A stretch of 46,939 bases of DNA from Calycina herbarum (lineage: Eukaryota; Ascomycota; Leotiomycetes; Helotiales; Pezizellaceae). Numbering within the stretch: the stretch's first letter is position 1; the number at the start of each line of letters is the position of its first letter. The position numbers and the translations under genes are program-made. The stretch is taken from positions 1 to 46,939 of the forward strand of contig LLEY01000293.1 in assembly GCA_001414485.1 (NCBI GenBank). The letters are read 5' to 3'. Positions 9,969 through 21,340 of the stretch are shown here, in pieces. Under the pieces are notes generated by a model that worked only from the letters and a program-made list of their open reading frames with translations, ran no database searches and was not told where the DNA came from.

Positions 9969-11737
9969 GGTGTATATGTGATGGGTTAAAGGTTTCGTTA
10001 GGCGTTTTGATTTCTGAGTGGCAAAATTGAGGGAATGGATGAGTAGACGGAATTCAGGGTTTTCGTTTTCCTGACTGCACCTTGTAGGTTCGGTTCAGCA
10101 AAGAAGCGAGATGCAGCTTGATCTGAAGGTGAAGATCAAAAGGGGTGGATCTGGTGAGTTTCAATCGGGGGAAGAAAACCGGGGAAGAGGATGTTGTTTT
10201 AAATGATCAACTTGAGCTAAGCATTACCGAGGAAACGGCGATCAGCAAACAAAGAATGTGATGGTGTACTCTAGCTAGGTAGTTCTCGTCACCAATGTGA
10301 TGCTTGCTAGTGAAGTACTGATGATGCGTTCCCGGTTGGCACTCTTGCAGTTTTAATGGTGTGGTGTGTACTTGTAGGTATTTCTCATGTGCATACCCCG
10401 CGGTGAGGAGGTACTGAGCATCCGGGTGGAAGAAGATCTTGGCATCTTGGCTCGGCACATGTTCCGCTCTCACCCGAATATCAAGCGGGAACTACCGTGC
10501 CAAGCACAAATTCCACCAATCAAATGAGCGGTTTTGGAGTCGGCAGCTGACCGGGCCGAGAGGCACCCGATTTTCATTTTCAGACCTCTACGTGCGGCCG
10601 ACTTTCTTACTTTCATGAAGTCGTCCATGTTTGTTGTAGGTAAGCTCGCGTTTTTCTCACTACAAAAACCACTGCCCCTTGCCCCTACATGATTATTGCT
10701 TTCGTTCAGAATAATATCAAATGCAGATGGCTTGGTACTGTAATCCAAGCTATCCGCCGTATTGCTGCCTTTCGTTCCTCTCTTCTACTTCCGAGCCACC
10801 TAGTATAAACAAGTGTTTCTGGATGCCACGAGTTCCTGATCGGACGAGGACGAATTAGAATGGAGCACCAGATAATTGTGCCTAGGGTGTGGTTGGTTTA
10901 GCCAAGACAAAGCTCCCGACATTCGCATTCTTTCTTCTTGGGTTTGCGACCATTTGCTTCATATCACACCAAGTTTTTCGGATTTTCCCCCGATATGTCA
11001 AAATTTCTTGTCAAGCATGGCCTTAATTATGTTCACAAGACCCTTGACGCTGTGATATGTGTGACCAAGTGGTCTGCATAATGCAGGCCACGGATTCTAG
11101 AACAGATATGTCGGAGATCTAGACGCAACCAGGACCTTTTCTGTATATTACCCTGCAAGAAATGACACTTGAAGAAGACCATTCTTTCACTCCGAGGCCA
11201 ACACGCGGCAGCGGACTTCGGATCTTGTTTCATGAGATTCGAGACACCACTGTCCGGGATTGGTTTATTTGTATTTGGGCTGGGCTTGTTTCTATATGTT
11301 TCTTCGTTCGTCCAGTATTGGTATCGTTTGGAGGATATCTACAGCTTGTTTCTTTGAGCGCTATTTTGGCATTTGCATGGACTGAATGAGTGAGAGTTAG
11401 CTCTACAAATTTGATATTGGGAGTTCTAAACAGCGAGGCATACCGCGACTATAACCCGCTGACTTTTCAAGCGGGGCCCTCTTCTAAGTTATACACCACG
11501 AGAAAAAATACAAAGCTTCAACTTTCTCCAAAGAAAAGCCCTCCCCCCCTAAAAAAAACGACATCAAATGGGTAAAATTTCAGTTACAGTACTAGATAGC
11601 AACCCTTTATTATACTAAGAAGAGTCTGCACACACTCCACCGCGACAACTGGAAGAGTTCATGTCATCGTCTAGCGTACACCTGAACAACAGTATTAGAT
11701 GAGGGCTAGGATCCTAAATTGTTCCAAGTATTTGGGG
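9969..11737. other. Long gene-poor intergenic region
   Basis: About 1.8 kb upstream of SMF, so it includes its promoter. Short open stretches on the minus strand (10207-10473, 10470-10748) and plus strand (11158-11389) show no family motif. One plus-strand frame at 11169-11357 has a hydrophobic stretch (IGLFVFGLGLFLYVSSF), but the only start codon is TTG. A C-run/A-run (about 11541-11560) lies near the right end. No tRNA was recognised. Confidence 0.4.
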
Positions 11738-12219
11738 TACAGTAGGGGTTCGCAGATATTCGCCCGCTCTTTTTTTCACACCTAAAATCACTGAAAATCA
11801 CCCTTTTAAACCCCTGTTTTGAATAGTGCTCTAATTATTTTATAGAACTTATAAGTAAATCTCCTTTAGATTTGAGATATCTATATTTTGTCTTCTTGGT
11901 TTTCCTTCTAACCCAATTTTTTAAAGTTTTATTTATAAAGGAGTAGGTAGTATCTTAAAAAGACTAGATTTTAGCTAAATTTAGGTATTTCAATCTAGTG
12001 TTTTTCCGACTCTACCTACTTTTAAATCAACGTAACCTAAGAACTCGTAGTTCTTTAGTATCCCTATCTTAGAAAATTACTAGCTAACTCCTCTAATTAA
12101 TCTAACTTTCAAATTTCGAAGGGTATTTTTATATAAAGTTAAGTATATAAAATGCCTTGTTCAGAGTGCTTTTTGGTGTAAAAAAGAGGGCGGGCGAATA
12201 TCTGCGAACCCCCACTCTA
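11738..12219. mobile_element. MITE with pogo/Tc1-like terminal inverted repeats and TA duplication
   Basis: The element proper is 11740-12217 (478 bp). Its ends are inverted copies: left CAGTAGGGGTTCGCAGATAT continuing to TCGCCCGC, and right (reverse complement) GAGTGGGGGTTCGCAGATAT continuing to TCGCCCGCC. They run on to a T-run and CACACC/TACACC, so the inverted repeat is about 38 bp with a few mismatches. It is flanked by TA on both sides (11738-11739 and 12218-12219), the target duplication of Tc1/mariner-pogo transposases. The interior is AT-rich and has no transposase ORF, so it is non-autonomous. Confidence 0.88.
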
Positions 12220-12644
12220 ATTGCTTTGAAGTACTATGAAATACCATGGATAGTTAGAACAAGGCGCTAGGAATGCCATGATCAAGATTTATTTCTGCTG
12301 ATTGAATGAAATACATCTAGACAATCCAAAATCCCCCTAAATACTGTCACGACCCACACACCATATTACGCGCTAGCTGTACTAAAAGAGGAACCTGGCA
12401 ACGAAGCCAGCTAGCTACCAAGACCCCGAACGTCCACAACTCGTAACATAAAATCTAACATAAATCTATTCTGCTACCAGACTTTGTATGCAAGTGCGAT
12501 CCCAACGTCACACACACAACCCATTCATTCATCCAGTACAAACACGTCGTGAGAAACAAAAAAAAAAGTGGTACCCAGGCAAACGCTATGTACCCAGTCA
12601 TATAGTATTACAAATCCATATACGCCAGATCCGCCCGAGTCTTA
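12220..12644. other. Intergenic region downstream of PTM1
   Basis: About 425 bp between the MITE and the PTM1 stop. It is probably the 3' untranslated region of the minus-strand gene near 12645. An A-run at 12559-12567 and CACACACAC near 12511-12518 are simple-sequence tracts. No gene seen. Confidence 0.4.
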
Positions 12645-14994
12645 CTAACTATTCTTTGCCGCGTTACCAACAAGCTTGCCTCGTTCCTCATCATCACTTC
12701 CGTCGTCAGACCATCTATCGCCGTCCTCCCCAACAGCGAAAATCGTGTCTCCGTCCAGACTATCCCGAGGAAGTTCCTTTGCTGTGTTGGCTCCCGAAGG
12801 GAGTCTTGTGTGTTTTGCACCCGAGACGGGATCATATCTTGCTCCTTCTTGGCCCGGTTGGTTTCGGTCACCTCTGTGTGCGCCAGCAGTCTCGAGGTCG
12901 TCATCCTCGTCATCTTCCGCACCAAAGTCTGCAATTTCAAATCCTTCATCATCTTGAGCTAACTCGTCACTCATGCTATTCTCACGTTAGTGGCTACAGG
13001 GGGCGGAGGTTTACGTTAATACTTACGCAAATCGTCTGTTGTTGGCTGTTGGCCTCCAAACATATGCCACAAAGATGACATCGGCAAGATAAACCTGGCA
13101 AGTCGGTTAGCATTTGTTTACAAACAAGGTTGTTTGAGCTAGAAGAAGTGGATCTCGCTAAATATGGTTGGGCTCAGGGGTAAATGAAGAAAGTGGGGCG
13201 GAAAAGGGAGGACAAGAGGTAAAGAAAAGGGCTATGGTCTTACTAAATTTAGCCAACCGTCCAATATGAACCAGCGAGTTTGCCAGTGGAACTTTTAGAT
13301 GTCAGTAAAGTCTACAAATACAGAATGCTGGGCGTGGACTCACAGGTACGAAGTTGGGGTCTGGTGCGAGTTAGCAGCGGTTCATTACGAGCATACTGGA
13401 ACTGATGTAGCTTACCTGATGTGCTTGCAAACGTGAACGAATTGAAGAAGAAGAATCCGCTACGTAGGAATAGTGTTAGTCATCAGGCCAAGCGGAAATG
13501 GAGCCAAATATTGGAGAAATATTACAAGATGACAAGTATCGAGCCCAAAATACACCACCAGAGTTTTCGGTACATCATCTCTTTGGTAGATTGTTTACGC
13601 TCCTTGAGGTCTAGATTATGGAATTAGTTACCATTTTCATATCTACAATAATTAGGGCATCCTTACCTTTCATGGTGGCATTCAAGGAGTTGAGTGTCCA
13701 GACATAGAAAGCTGTCAAGGTACCGGCCAACGGAAGAATGACGAGAAGAACAAGCGGGCCTGGATTTGGTTAGGGGGTCGCATCTTTTGGGGTCAAGGAT
13801 AACTCACCTGCACTCTCTGGGGAGACCGTCAAGCTGGCAATTGCATAAATCAAACCAAAAATAAAATGTCCTCCAGCTAGATAACGTACATAGACCATGG
13901 TCTTACCCAAACTTGGTTTTACAACACCATAGCCCATGCACACAATAAGCAGGAGGAAAAATGAGAACGAGTTTCGTCCTGCATTCAATATCGCGACTAT
14001 TATCATCAGTGCTTTGGATCCAATATTGGAACCACTACGGTTCAAATAATCTGTTTATGTTAGCCCGAGTACACCCCTCCCAAATATGCAAACTTACCAT
14101 AAAATCCCCATGTCATCAGCATTTCTACGATGAGAAATATTATGATTGCCGTGATGTAATTCTGTACCGGCAAAATATCAGACCGATGTTGGACATACAA
14201 GAAAGCCCAGAAACTGAAGGTAATTAGTGCAATTCTCATCAAATGGCAAAACCCAACTTACGCTCCTATCACGGCATACACAATCGTGATGCCGCCGTAG
14301 AATGGAAGTTTGGCGATTTCTGAAGCAGGCAATTCTCCGTAAGCATTTCTGAATTCGACAGCTGCTCTGTACTTCACTCCCTCGGGCGAGAATTGGGACG
14401 TTCCAACACAGTAATAACCCGTCTTCTTGATGCTGTAGTTTATTGGAGCGCCAGGATCCTTCAGATGAATTGCGTCGGTAACAACCAAAGCCCTCGAGAC
14501 ATCGGTAATATTTGGGGCCAGGATAAATTCTCCAGTATTGTTTGCATTGCAGTAATCCGGCATCGTGGTAATCGCTTCGGTATCGCAGATAAACTCTTTC
14601 TAGAGACATTGTTAGTATATATTTTTTGGTGCAAGAACGGCTTGGCGTAGCATACATGGAGGGAATCTGGGGTCGGCAGGACGCCGATGAGGTCGAAATC
14701 TCTCCATTCAAAAATGACCATGCTCGCAATGGGATCCGAGTCGTCTGTTACAACCTCCTTTATGAATTTGACTAGTATATGTGGTTCTACTGCTCCTCCC
14801 CAAGCGCTTTTGCTGTACATTCCGGCGCATACTTGTCGATTATCCTCGGTGTCATCCTGGTGAGAGTAACAGAGTTAGAAGACATTCCTTAACACAGAAT
14901 AATATGCCACTCCACTCACTATTTTCGACTCCAAGGCGTTGGCAGTCGCGCAAGACAAGCCGAGCAAGAGGAGGCCATGAAGCCAGTTCCTCAT
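12645..14994 (-). CDS. PTM1: PTM1-type GOST seven-transmembrane protein
   Basis: Golgi/endosomal seven-TM protein of the lung-7TM/GOST family, thought to act in membrane trafficking. Twelve exons join to 552 residues: 14994-14920, 14856-14656, 14599-14262, 14213-14098, 14050-13808, 13759-13667, 13610-13526, 13459-13416, 13360-13344, 13291-13244, 13094-13027, 12975-12645. The total is divisible by three. A signal peptide (MRNWLHGLLLLGLSCATANA) leads to the family opening VCAGMYSKSAWGG. The lumenal domain ends VEFRNAYGELPASEIAKLPFYG. The 7TM region contains SFFLLLIVCMGYGVVKPSLGKTM and ends FVAYVWRPT. An acidic cytosolic tail (EGFEIADFGAEDDEDDD) matches the yeast Ptm1 tail pattern DFDLGDL. One exon is only 17 nt. 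Confidence 0.92.
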
Positions 14995-15447
14995 CTTGAC
15001 TGGGACCGAGTGGTAGCCTCGAGGGCTGGAACCAGAAGCTGAGAGGGTTTCAAGGCGCAGAAAGTCCGGTCGTAGCAGTATTTATGGTATAACTGCGAGG
15101 GCCATACAGATTGTTTCGGCAGAATCTGGTGGGAGATTTAGATTCGCAGAGTTCTCGAGAGTAGCGTTGGGTGGAATTTGCGTTTGGGTCTCGATTACGA
15201 GACTGAAATTCAGCGTAGTGTCTCTCTGCTTGAATAGGCAACGTAACAGGAACACTAGCGGGTGAGTGGTAAGAGCTTGGGCGCAACGCACGGAGCCCAA
15301 CGAGGCAGCGCAAAAGCCTTGTCAAATTTCAACCCTCTCCTCTCTTTGACATCACCACCATCACCAAACTATTTTTGCGAATGTACGACGGCCGTACACA
15401 AGCATACTGTTCCTACAAGTTCTCACCCATCGGCTACTCGCAACAAC
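14995..15447. promoter_or_regulatory. Divergent promoter region PTM1 / CTU2
   Basis: The 453 bp between two start codons on opposite strands must hold both promoters and leaders. The CTU2 side has pyrimidine-rich tracts (CCCTCTCCTCTCTTTG, 15334-15349) typical of fungal core promoters. No TATA box or known operator is clear. Confidence 0.45.
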
Positions 15448-16627
15448 ATGTCGGGCGACGCGGATACACAGGGGAACGGTGAAATTGCCTTGTGCAAGAG
15501 GTGTAATGAGGAGGCTGCGACTCACCAAATTCGGTCAGATGGAGTCTGCAAGTTAGTACCCTTTGAAGCGGATATCAGCATATATGCTGACTCTGTTTAG
15601 GAAATGCTTCGTTGCATACGTTACCACCAAAGCCGTGAAGCGCATGGAAACCTACAAAATTCGTGGTTCAACCAAAACTGCCCGAAGGCTCCTTTTCCCA
15701 CTTTCATTTGGCCCATCATCAGCATCCTTACTTCATATATTGGACCAACACATTCAAGGACAATACACACGTATGAACCGAGCTGCGTATGAATTGGCTG
15801 TGGTCCATATAAATCTGTATGTCGACCCAGTGGATCGAAAGGATGCTGATGAAATGCTGGAGAAATACAAGTCTCGTTTCCCAAGGCACACATATTCTAC
15901 TCTCAACCTCGAGGATGCCCTTCTTATTGACGGGATAGACTGGAAGGCTCTTAATATAGAGGAGCCATCTCATACGCAGAATCCAGCAGATAGACTCCAA
16001 ACCCTCCTCGGATCCATGTCATCGGCTACTTCACGTTCTGATATCGTTTCTACATTAGTCACCCGACTCCTAGTGGATGTCGCAAAGAAGAGCGAGTGTG
16101 AAAGCATTTTATTCGGAGACTCGACGACTCGTCTCGCTGAGAAAACTCTAACAGAAACGGCCAAAGGTAGAGGTTTTGCCTTGCCATGGCAAGTATCCGA
16201 CGGAGCTTCATCTTATGGGATCGGTTTCAATTATCCTCTTCGGGATTTACTCAAAAAGGAGATTCAAACTTTCTCTTCCTTGACAACACCACCTCTGACC
16301 GATTTGGTCATTTACCAAAAGTCTTCATCTCATATTTCTGCCTCTTCCAAAACTACCACCATTGATGATCTCATGGCACAGTATTTCGAGTCAGTGGAAG
16401 AGAACTTCCCAAGCATCGTGGCGAATGTTGTTAGAACGACTAGCAAACTCAAATCACTGCCAGACGATGATACCTCACCCTGTGGGCTTTGTGGTCTTCC
16501 GGTGGCTAAAGGGACTGATGGCATATACGGCTGGGGAGGGGATCAAAATACATCTTCCCGGCCGACGGAGGAGCACTCTCATCACGGAATCCTGTGCTAC
16601 GGATGCTCAAGATCTATCAATAGTTGA
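15448..16627 (+). CDS. NCS2: Cytoplasmic tRNA 2-thiolation protein 2 (CTU2/NCS2)
   Basis: Partner of Ncs6/Ctu1 in the Urm1-dependent 2-thiolation of wobble uridine (mcm5s2U34) in Lys, Glu and Gln tRNAs, in the cytosol. Exons 15448-15551 and 15601-16627 join to 376 residues. The N-terminal signature LCKRCNEEAATHQIRSDGVCKKCF, with paired CxxC cysteines, spans the intron. A KIRG motif and a Rossmann-like core follow (LLFPLSFGPSSASLLHIL). The C-terminus has CGLCGLPV and HGILCYGCSRSI, the usual terminal cysteine pairs of the family. The family's ATP loop is degenerate, as expected for the Ncs2 rather than the Ncs6 subunit. An in-frame ATG-less extension upstream was rejected. Confidence 0.92.
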
Positions 16628-16759
16628 GGAAACTTTTGGAAAATCGAATTAAACAACAACCGCTTCTGATCCTTCTATAGACAGACGCCTTCAAATGCAG
16701 TTTTATGTACAGAGGTGATTGGATATCAAACATCGACGGAGTGTGTACTCAACCATCAT

Positions 16760-17859
16760 CTAAATTTCATCCTTGATGCCTGTGGCGGGGAGAATTTTGT
16801 TCTCAAACTTCCGCATCAGCTTATTAGTTTGTTCCGCCAGACTCAGTGTTAAAATGGTGTGAGGCAATATTCTTGCCAGATGAGGCAGGAAGCCCTTGTA
16901 AATAGCTAGAACTCCCTCAGTCTTGACTGTCTTCCCCAGGCAATCGAATACACCTTTGTAGAGATTGCCGTTTTGGTTGTACATGCGGGACATGATGGTA
17001 TCTGGTCTGGGGTTAGTCTAATGCCCCAGAAATAAGATTGTTATTCTCACCTGGTGGATGCATCACGCAGCAAACCACAAACCCACTTGCTGTACTACTT
17101 GCCAAATGAAGCGCAGGGCCATCTTCCATTCCCAAATGCTTCACTAACCTCCTCTTGGCGAAGAAATATGTAGGCAATTGCACCGAACTACCGAAACCCG
17201 TTCGTACCATAGCAGCCCCAACACCTCGATAGAGTCCATTTATGCCCTCTCCTTTATAGATTTGTCTCATTCCATCAACCGCATTCTTATAAGCGTGCTG
17301 CGTTCCCACTGGTGCGAAAGGTGAGAAACTTTGTAACCTCGTCTTTACCAGAAAGAAGGGACTTCCAGCGGCAGCTCCTAGAATTCCAGATGATGCGCCG
17401 GCGAGTATATTGATTCCCAAACTTTGGGTTTTCGAATCGGAAAACACGGCGGTGGTAGCGGCCTGCCGTATGGGTTCGTAAAAGCCTAATCTACATCCAT
17501 TGAGGATCATTTGGTAGATATACGCGGCTCCAATTCCCCGGTATATTCCCCGAACACCCTCATTGCGAACGATGACTGTGACGCCGTGAAATGGTCCCTT
17601 GTACATGCGAGGCTGTAGACTCTTCGACTGAAGCTCTCCTTGCAATTGCATGCTGCGCGGACGGTGTCAACGAGGTTTTGGAAGCTGGGGAATAGAGGAG
17701 TTCCTACCGAATCTTGACCGTCTCGAAAGGATGAGTAGCTGTAACGGCTCCGCATGCCGCTATCCCACCAGCAACGAAAGCTCTATAGATAGTCAAAATG
17801 AAGCCCTTCTTGAAGGCGTTCGCACTGGAACTCAAAGCTCACCCCACTGTTGTGGACAT
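16760..17859 (-). CDS. OAC1: Mitochondrial oxaloacetate/sulfate carrier (OAC1)
   Basis: Inner-membrane carrier exchanging oxaloacetate, sulfate, thiosulfate and isopropylmalate. Exons 17859-17843 (17 nt), 17782-17708, 17652-17051 and 17001-16760 join to 311 residues. It has three tandem carrier repeats: THPFETVKIR (PxExxK type), GSPFFLVKTR (second repeat without the acidic residue, as in OAC1) and MHPPDTIMSR. Diagnostic phrases are FVAGGIAACGAVT, RMQLQGELQ, AAYIYQMILNGCRLGFYEPIR, GSSVQLPTYFFAKR and RMYNQNGNLYKGVFDCL, all of the OAC1 subfamily. The first exon is tiny and the start MSTTVGAFVAGG is a best estimate. The gene converges on CTU2 with only 132 bp between stops. Confidence 0.9.
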
Positions 17860-18433
17860 CTCGTCCGCGCTCCCCTCCTGCAACCCTTCTCAGAAAGGCC
17901 TATTCTCGCTTTCTACAGAGCCAAATTGCAAGGTCTTGTCGTCGCCTTGCTTTTCGAGCTGGCGCAAGGAGAGGAAGCTGCGGGTTGACGATTCTATGAT
18001 TCAGAAGAAGTTGCCACGGAGTTTGTGAGAGTGTTTGTAATACGGCGAGTAACATAAAAACATTGGATTGCTTACTGGATCCGGGTACCAAGAATATCGA
18101 GGTGTTTCTGCGATAGATGGGCCGTGCAGAGCCGAAGCCGGCGCCCCAAATTCCCGCTGTGCAGCTTGGAGCTTGCCTTGTCTGTATTTACCCCTGCAAA
18201 TCGTTTCTGCCATGTTCAACTCCACCAACCTGGAACATCATATTTGACATCTCAACCTCTCATCCTCCAGGGGGTAAAAAGAACTTTCCGACCAGACGGG
18301 TTCGGGATGCACTGAGAATAAACACGTGACGGATATGGATGTGAACCCCGAAGACCAAGAGCCTCAACTACCATTCATTCTCTATACTTGAAATCCGCCT
18401 TCAAAAGTGAACGGCAACGGCCAAGTGGAAAAA
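17860..18433. promoter_or_regulatory. Divergent promoter region OAC1 / SWD2
   Basis: 574 bp between two opposite start codons. Open stretches here (18117-18329 and others) overlap on both strands and have no family motifs, so I treat them as chance. No clear regulatory motif was identified. Confidence 0.4.
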
Positions 18434-19727
18434 ATGGCATCAACTCCAATGGCCATCGATTCTCCCCTGGGTGCGAATGGGAGGGTGCCCGCCGTGCCCG
18501 TACTCCCTGCAAACGGACTACCAACCACGGCAAAAGTGTCTGATATGATTTCTCTATTCCGACCAACCAAGGTATGAACATGTTTGGTGGACCCCGTTCA
18601 TGGACAACAAGTACTGACAAACAACAAGCTCTTCAAACGTGATACTCCTGCTCACGCACCTGGCAAACCCGGGAAACCAAAACCCTCCATCATCTCCCTG
18701 GACTTCAGTGATGGAGGAGACTACCTTCTAACGTCGGAGAGCGACAATAGCATGCAAATTTATGATGTTATTAAAGGAAAGTCCCACAAGACTTGCTTGA
18801 GTCAGAAATATGGTGTAAGCCATGCCATGTTTACCCATAAGACTCGAGACTCTGGTCCGTGTATCATACACTCCAGTACCAAGTTGAACCGTAAGTACTA
18901 ATCCATCACCACCTTCCACACAGAGACTAATAATGATAGATACTATCAGATACCTCTCAACACACGACAACACCTACCTACGCTACTTTGAAGGCCACGA
19001 GAAGAATGTCACGTGTCTTTCCCTCCACCCAGGACAAGACAACTTCATCTCTTGCAGCGAAGACGACACAGTTCGAATCTGGGATGCTGGTACCAAAAAC
19101 TCATGTGGCAAACTGCTCTTGAACGGGGCCTACCTCGCAGCATGGGACCCATCTGGGAATGTCTTTGCCGTAGCCTCTCCAACAGCACAATCAATCCTGC
19201 TATACGATTTCCGTAACTTCGACAGGGCACCCTTCGGTGTCTTTGACATGCTACCTTATTCCCAAGAAATCATCCCGGGATCAGTCAGTAAAGGCTGGAA
19301 CAAGATAGAATTCTCCAACGATGGAAAGTCTCTACTGCTTGGAACCACAGGCTCAGGCCATATCCTACTCGATGCCTTTGATGGACATCTGAAAGCCATA
19401 GTCCGCCGAGATAGAGGTGGTGTAAAACGTCTAGGAGTAGGAGATCACAACCCTGATCACATGGACCCTCACTCCCCAGAATTCCTCAACCCAAGCGCAG
19501 GAGATTGCTGCTTCACTCCAGATGGACGCTACATACTCAGCGGAACGAGAAAAGAGAATGTTTTAGTCTACGATACATTAGCAGGATCACCAGAAAAGAT
19601 TGCAAAACCAATCCATGAATTGGAATACAAGGGAGATACTGGCGTTATTGCTTTCAATCCAAAATATAACATGTTTGCTACTGGTGATAAGGAAGTGGTA
19701 CTCTGGGTTCCAGATCGGGATCTATGA
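18434..19727 (+). CDS. SWD2: SWD2/WDR82-like WD40 protein (COMPASS and CPF subunit)
   Basis: Shared subunit of the Set1/COMPASS H3K4 methyltransferase and the cleavage-polyadenylation factor in the nucleus. Exons 18434-18571, 18629-18890 and 18940-19727 join to 395 residues. The N-terminus is Pro/Ala-rich and non-conserved (MASTPMAIDSPLGANG). The WD propeller starts at SIISLDFSDGGDYLLTSESDNSMQIYD. It includes LNHTIRYLSTHDNTYLRYFEGHEKNV, the hallmark of the Swd2/WDR82 family, then FISCSEDDTVRIWD and later CCFTPDGRYILSGTRKENVLVYD. It ends FATGDKEVVLWVPD. The 35-residue N-terminal extension is longer than in yeast. The intron donors and acceptors are canonical. Confidence 0.92.
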
Positions 19728-20365
19728 GGCTAACAATGGAAGGGTGGTTGAGGTTGCATTTGCTTATTTGATCTGGTCGCTGGATAGCCCAAAAAAATGG
19801 GAAGATATATTGGCGTTCGGAGCTTTTTATATTACATTCTCAAGATTTTAATCAGAGATTCGACTTGGCTTTTTTATCCTTGAAAATCTACCAACTATCA
19901 CCCCTTGGTCTTTGAACCTCTAGAAAATTCTCATTATTTAAATTTCTAATAAAAAAACTTACAAAAAAATTAGTGTAAAAAAAACATTTGATTAAACAGA
20001 AGTCGTATATCCGGAAGTTGTATATCTTTGCACCACTCTTTCCCCCTGGATAGACAACTCCTTATGATTGCGAGTGCGTCAGCGCCTCCCTAGCCTAGAA
20101 CCCGAACCGCAGATTACTAGACATGACGCTTGTTCTTATTTGTATTCAAGTATACTTGGAGAATTGGGGGTTGGTGGGAGGACGCTAGCAATGAGAATTA
20201 TAGGTTGGCGGCATTTTCTCGGGGGTTACTAAGTCCCGTGCTCTCGCTGTCATCTCGCGACCCTTGTTCAACGCGTCGTCTCTCACAACCCCTCGAAAAC
20301 AACAGACCACCTGCATTCGCACATCCAGCCCACCAAGTACTTTGCACCACCAACTCTGCCATGTC
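19728..20365. other. Intergenic region SWD2 - STN1
   Basis: About 640 bp. It contains A/T-runs near 19930-19990 and a short imperfect direct repeat, AGTCGTATATC / AGTTGTATATC, about 20 bp apart near 20000-20025. The last 150 bp is open in frame with STN1 but lies before the preferred ATG. No gene recognised. Confidence 0.4.
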
Positions 20366-21340
20366 ATGAGCTCCAATACCTCAAGCCCTCACATCTACCC
20401 CGCGTACTGCAACTACCTCTCCCCCACTGTCCATACATATTGTCCGTTGCGCGCGGTCGACGTGCATTCTCTAAGCGATGAGCAGGGAATGTATCTCAAA
20501 GGTATGTTGAGCCTCCCCAATCTCTGGCTTACATTGAAGACTGTAGGCATTCTTGTGCAAAGCCGGCCGGAAGTTTGTAGACATTGGCTAATAATATTTG
20601 GAATAGGCAGACGCCTTTATCATCATGGCAATCATCAGATAATGTGGGTGCGTCTCTCGGGCATAATTGTCGGGATTGATGAATACCCAGGGAGGACAAT
20701 CATCACGCTTGATGACAGTAGTGGGATGTGTATCGAATGTACCGCTCTGTCACCCAAACCCAACGTATCTACAAAACCTGCCGTTAGTCAAAAGCCCGAT
20801 CCCGTCAAGAAAGAAGAAAAGAGGACTGGACCCACGGTCGCGAAGCCAAAGATACCATGGGAGAATATGGATGTAGGTGTGGCGGTCATAATCAAAGGCG
20901 GAGTCAGCAGTTTCCGCAGCCAGAAACAGGTTGCTATTGTGAAGGTCGAGGTGTTGAAGAGTACGGACCAGGAGGTCAACTTTTGGAATAATGCTTTGGG
21001 GTTCCGGCAGAATGTTCTCAGTGTTCCGTGGGTTGTGACGAAAAAGGAAGAGGACAAGTGTATGAGGGAGGCTTCTGGGAAGAGGTCACATTCGACGAGG
21101 AAGGAGAGGACTGAAGAGAAGATAGAAAGAAAGGCGGTGAACGATGAAAATCGCAATCCGAATACTCAGAGAGAACAAGGAGATTATGAAGCTAGGAAGA
21201 GACGCAAGGAGAGAGAAAAACGCGAGAAGATGGATTCGGATATCAAAAATCGGAAGAAAAGCGACAAAGATGGTCCCAAACCCAATCGTTATTCGTCTCT
21301 AGTCATTGCGGCGAGGAGGAGACCTGCTTTGAAGGCATGA
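20366..21340 (+). CDS. STN1: STN1-like telomere capping protein (CST complex, OB fold)
   Basis: Component of Cdc13/Ctc1-Stn1-Ten1, which binds single-stranded telomeric DNA and promotes lagging-strand fill-in. Exons 20366-20501 and 20607-21340 join to 289 residues. It begins PAYCNYLSPTVHTYCPLRAVDVHSL, the family's N-terminal strand. The OB-fold core follows: IMWVRLSGIIVGIDEYPGRTIITLDDSSGMCIEC, then VAVIIKGGVSSFRSQKQVAIVKVEVL. The C-terminus (about 200-280) is Lys/Arg/Glu-rich and probably disordered, with possible nuclear signals. The 105-bp intron is a multiple of three without a stop. An ATG-less or earlier start at 20264 would add 34 residues without conservation, so I chose MSSNTSS. Confidence 0.85.
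   Translation: MSSNTSSPHIYPAYCNYLSPTVHTYCPLRAVDVHSLSDEQGMYLKGMLSLPNLWLTLKTVGILVQSRPEVCRHWLIIFGIGRRLYHHGNHQIMWVRLSGIIVGIDEYPGRTIITLDDSSGMCIECTALSPKPNVSTKPAVSQKPDPVKKEEKRTGPTVAKPKIPWENMDVGVAVIIKGGVSSFRSQKQVAIVKVEVLKSTDQEVNFWNNALGFRQNVLSVPWVVTKKEEDKCMREASGKRSHSTRKERTEEKIERKAVNDENRNPNTQREQGDYEARKRRKEREKREKMDSDIKNRKKSDKDGPKPNRYSSLVIAARRRPALKA

Noticed and set aside
10207..10748. Two minus-strand open frames upstream of SMF
   Set aside because: Short, in different frames, no family motif and no intron pattern joining them; kept only as part of the gene-poor stretch.
11158..11389. Plus-strand frames with a hydrophobic segment
   Set aside because: The hydrophobic frame starts at TTG and has no recognised relatives; the ATG frame lacks any domain. 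Not enough to call a gene.
11430..11500. tRNA-like stem (CCCGCTGACTTTTCAAGCGGG)
   Set aside because: Only one hairpin is present; no acceptor stem, T-loop GTTCRA or D-loop match in the right positions.
12488..13078. 196-codon plus-strand open frame rich in His/Arg/Pro
   Set aside because: It is antisense to the acidic tail exons of PTM1; composition is explained by the complement of Asp/Glu codons.
14178..14729. 183-codon minus-strand frame
   Set aside because: Wrong frame over PTM1 exons 2-4; the spliced PTM1 frame explains the region.
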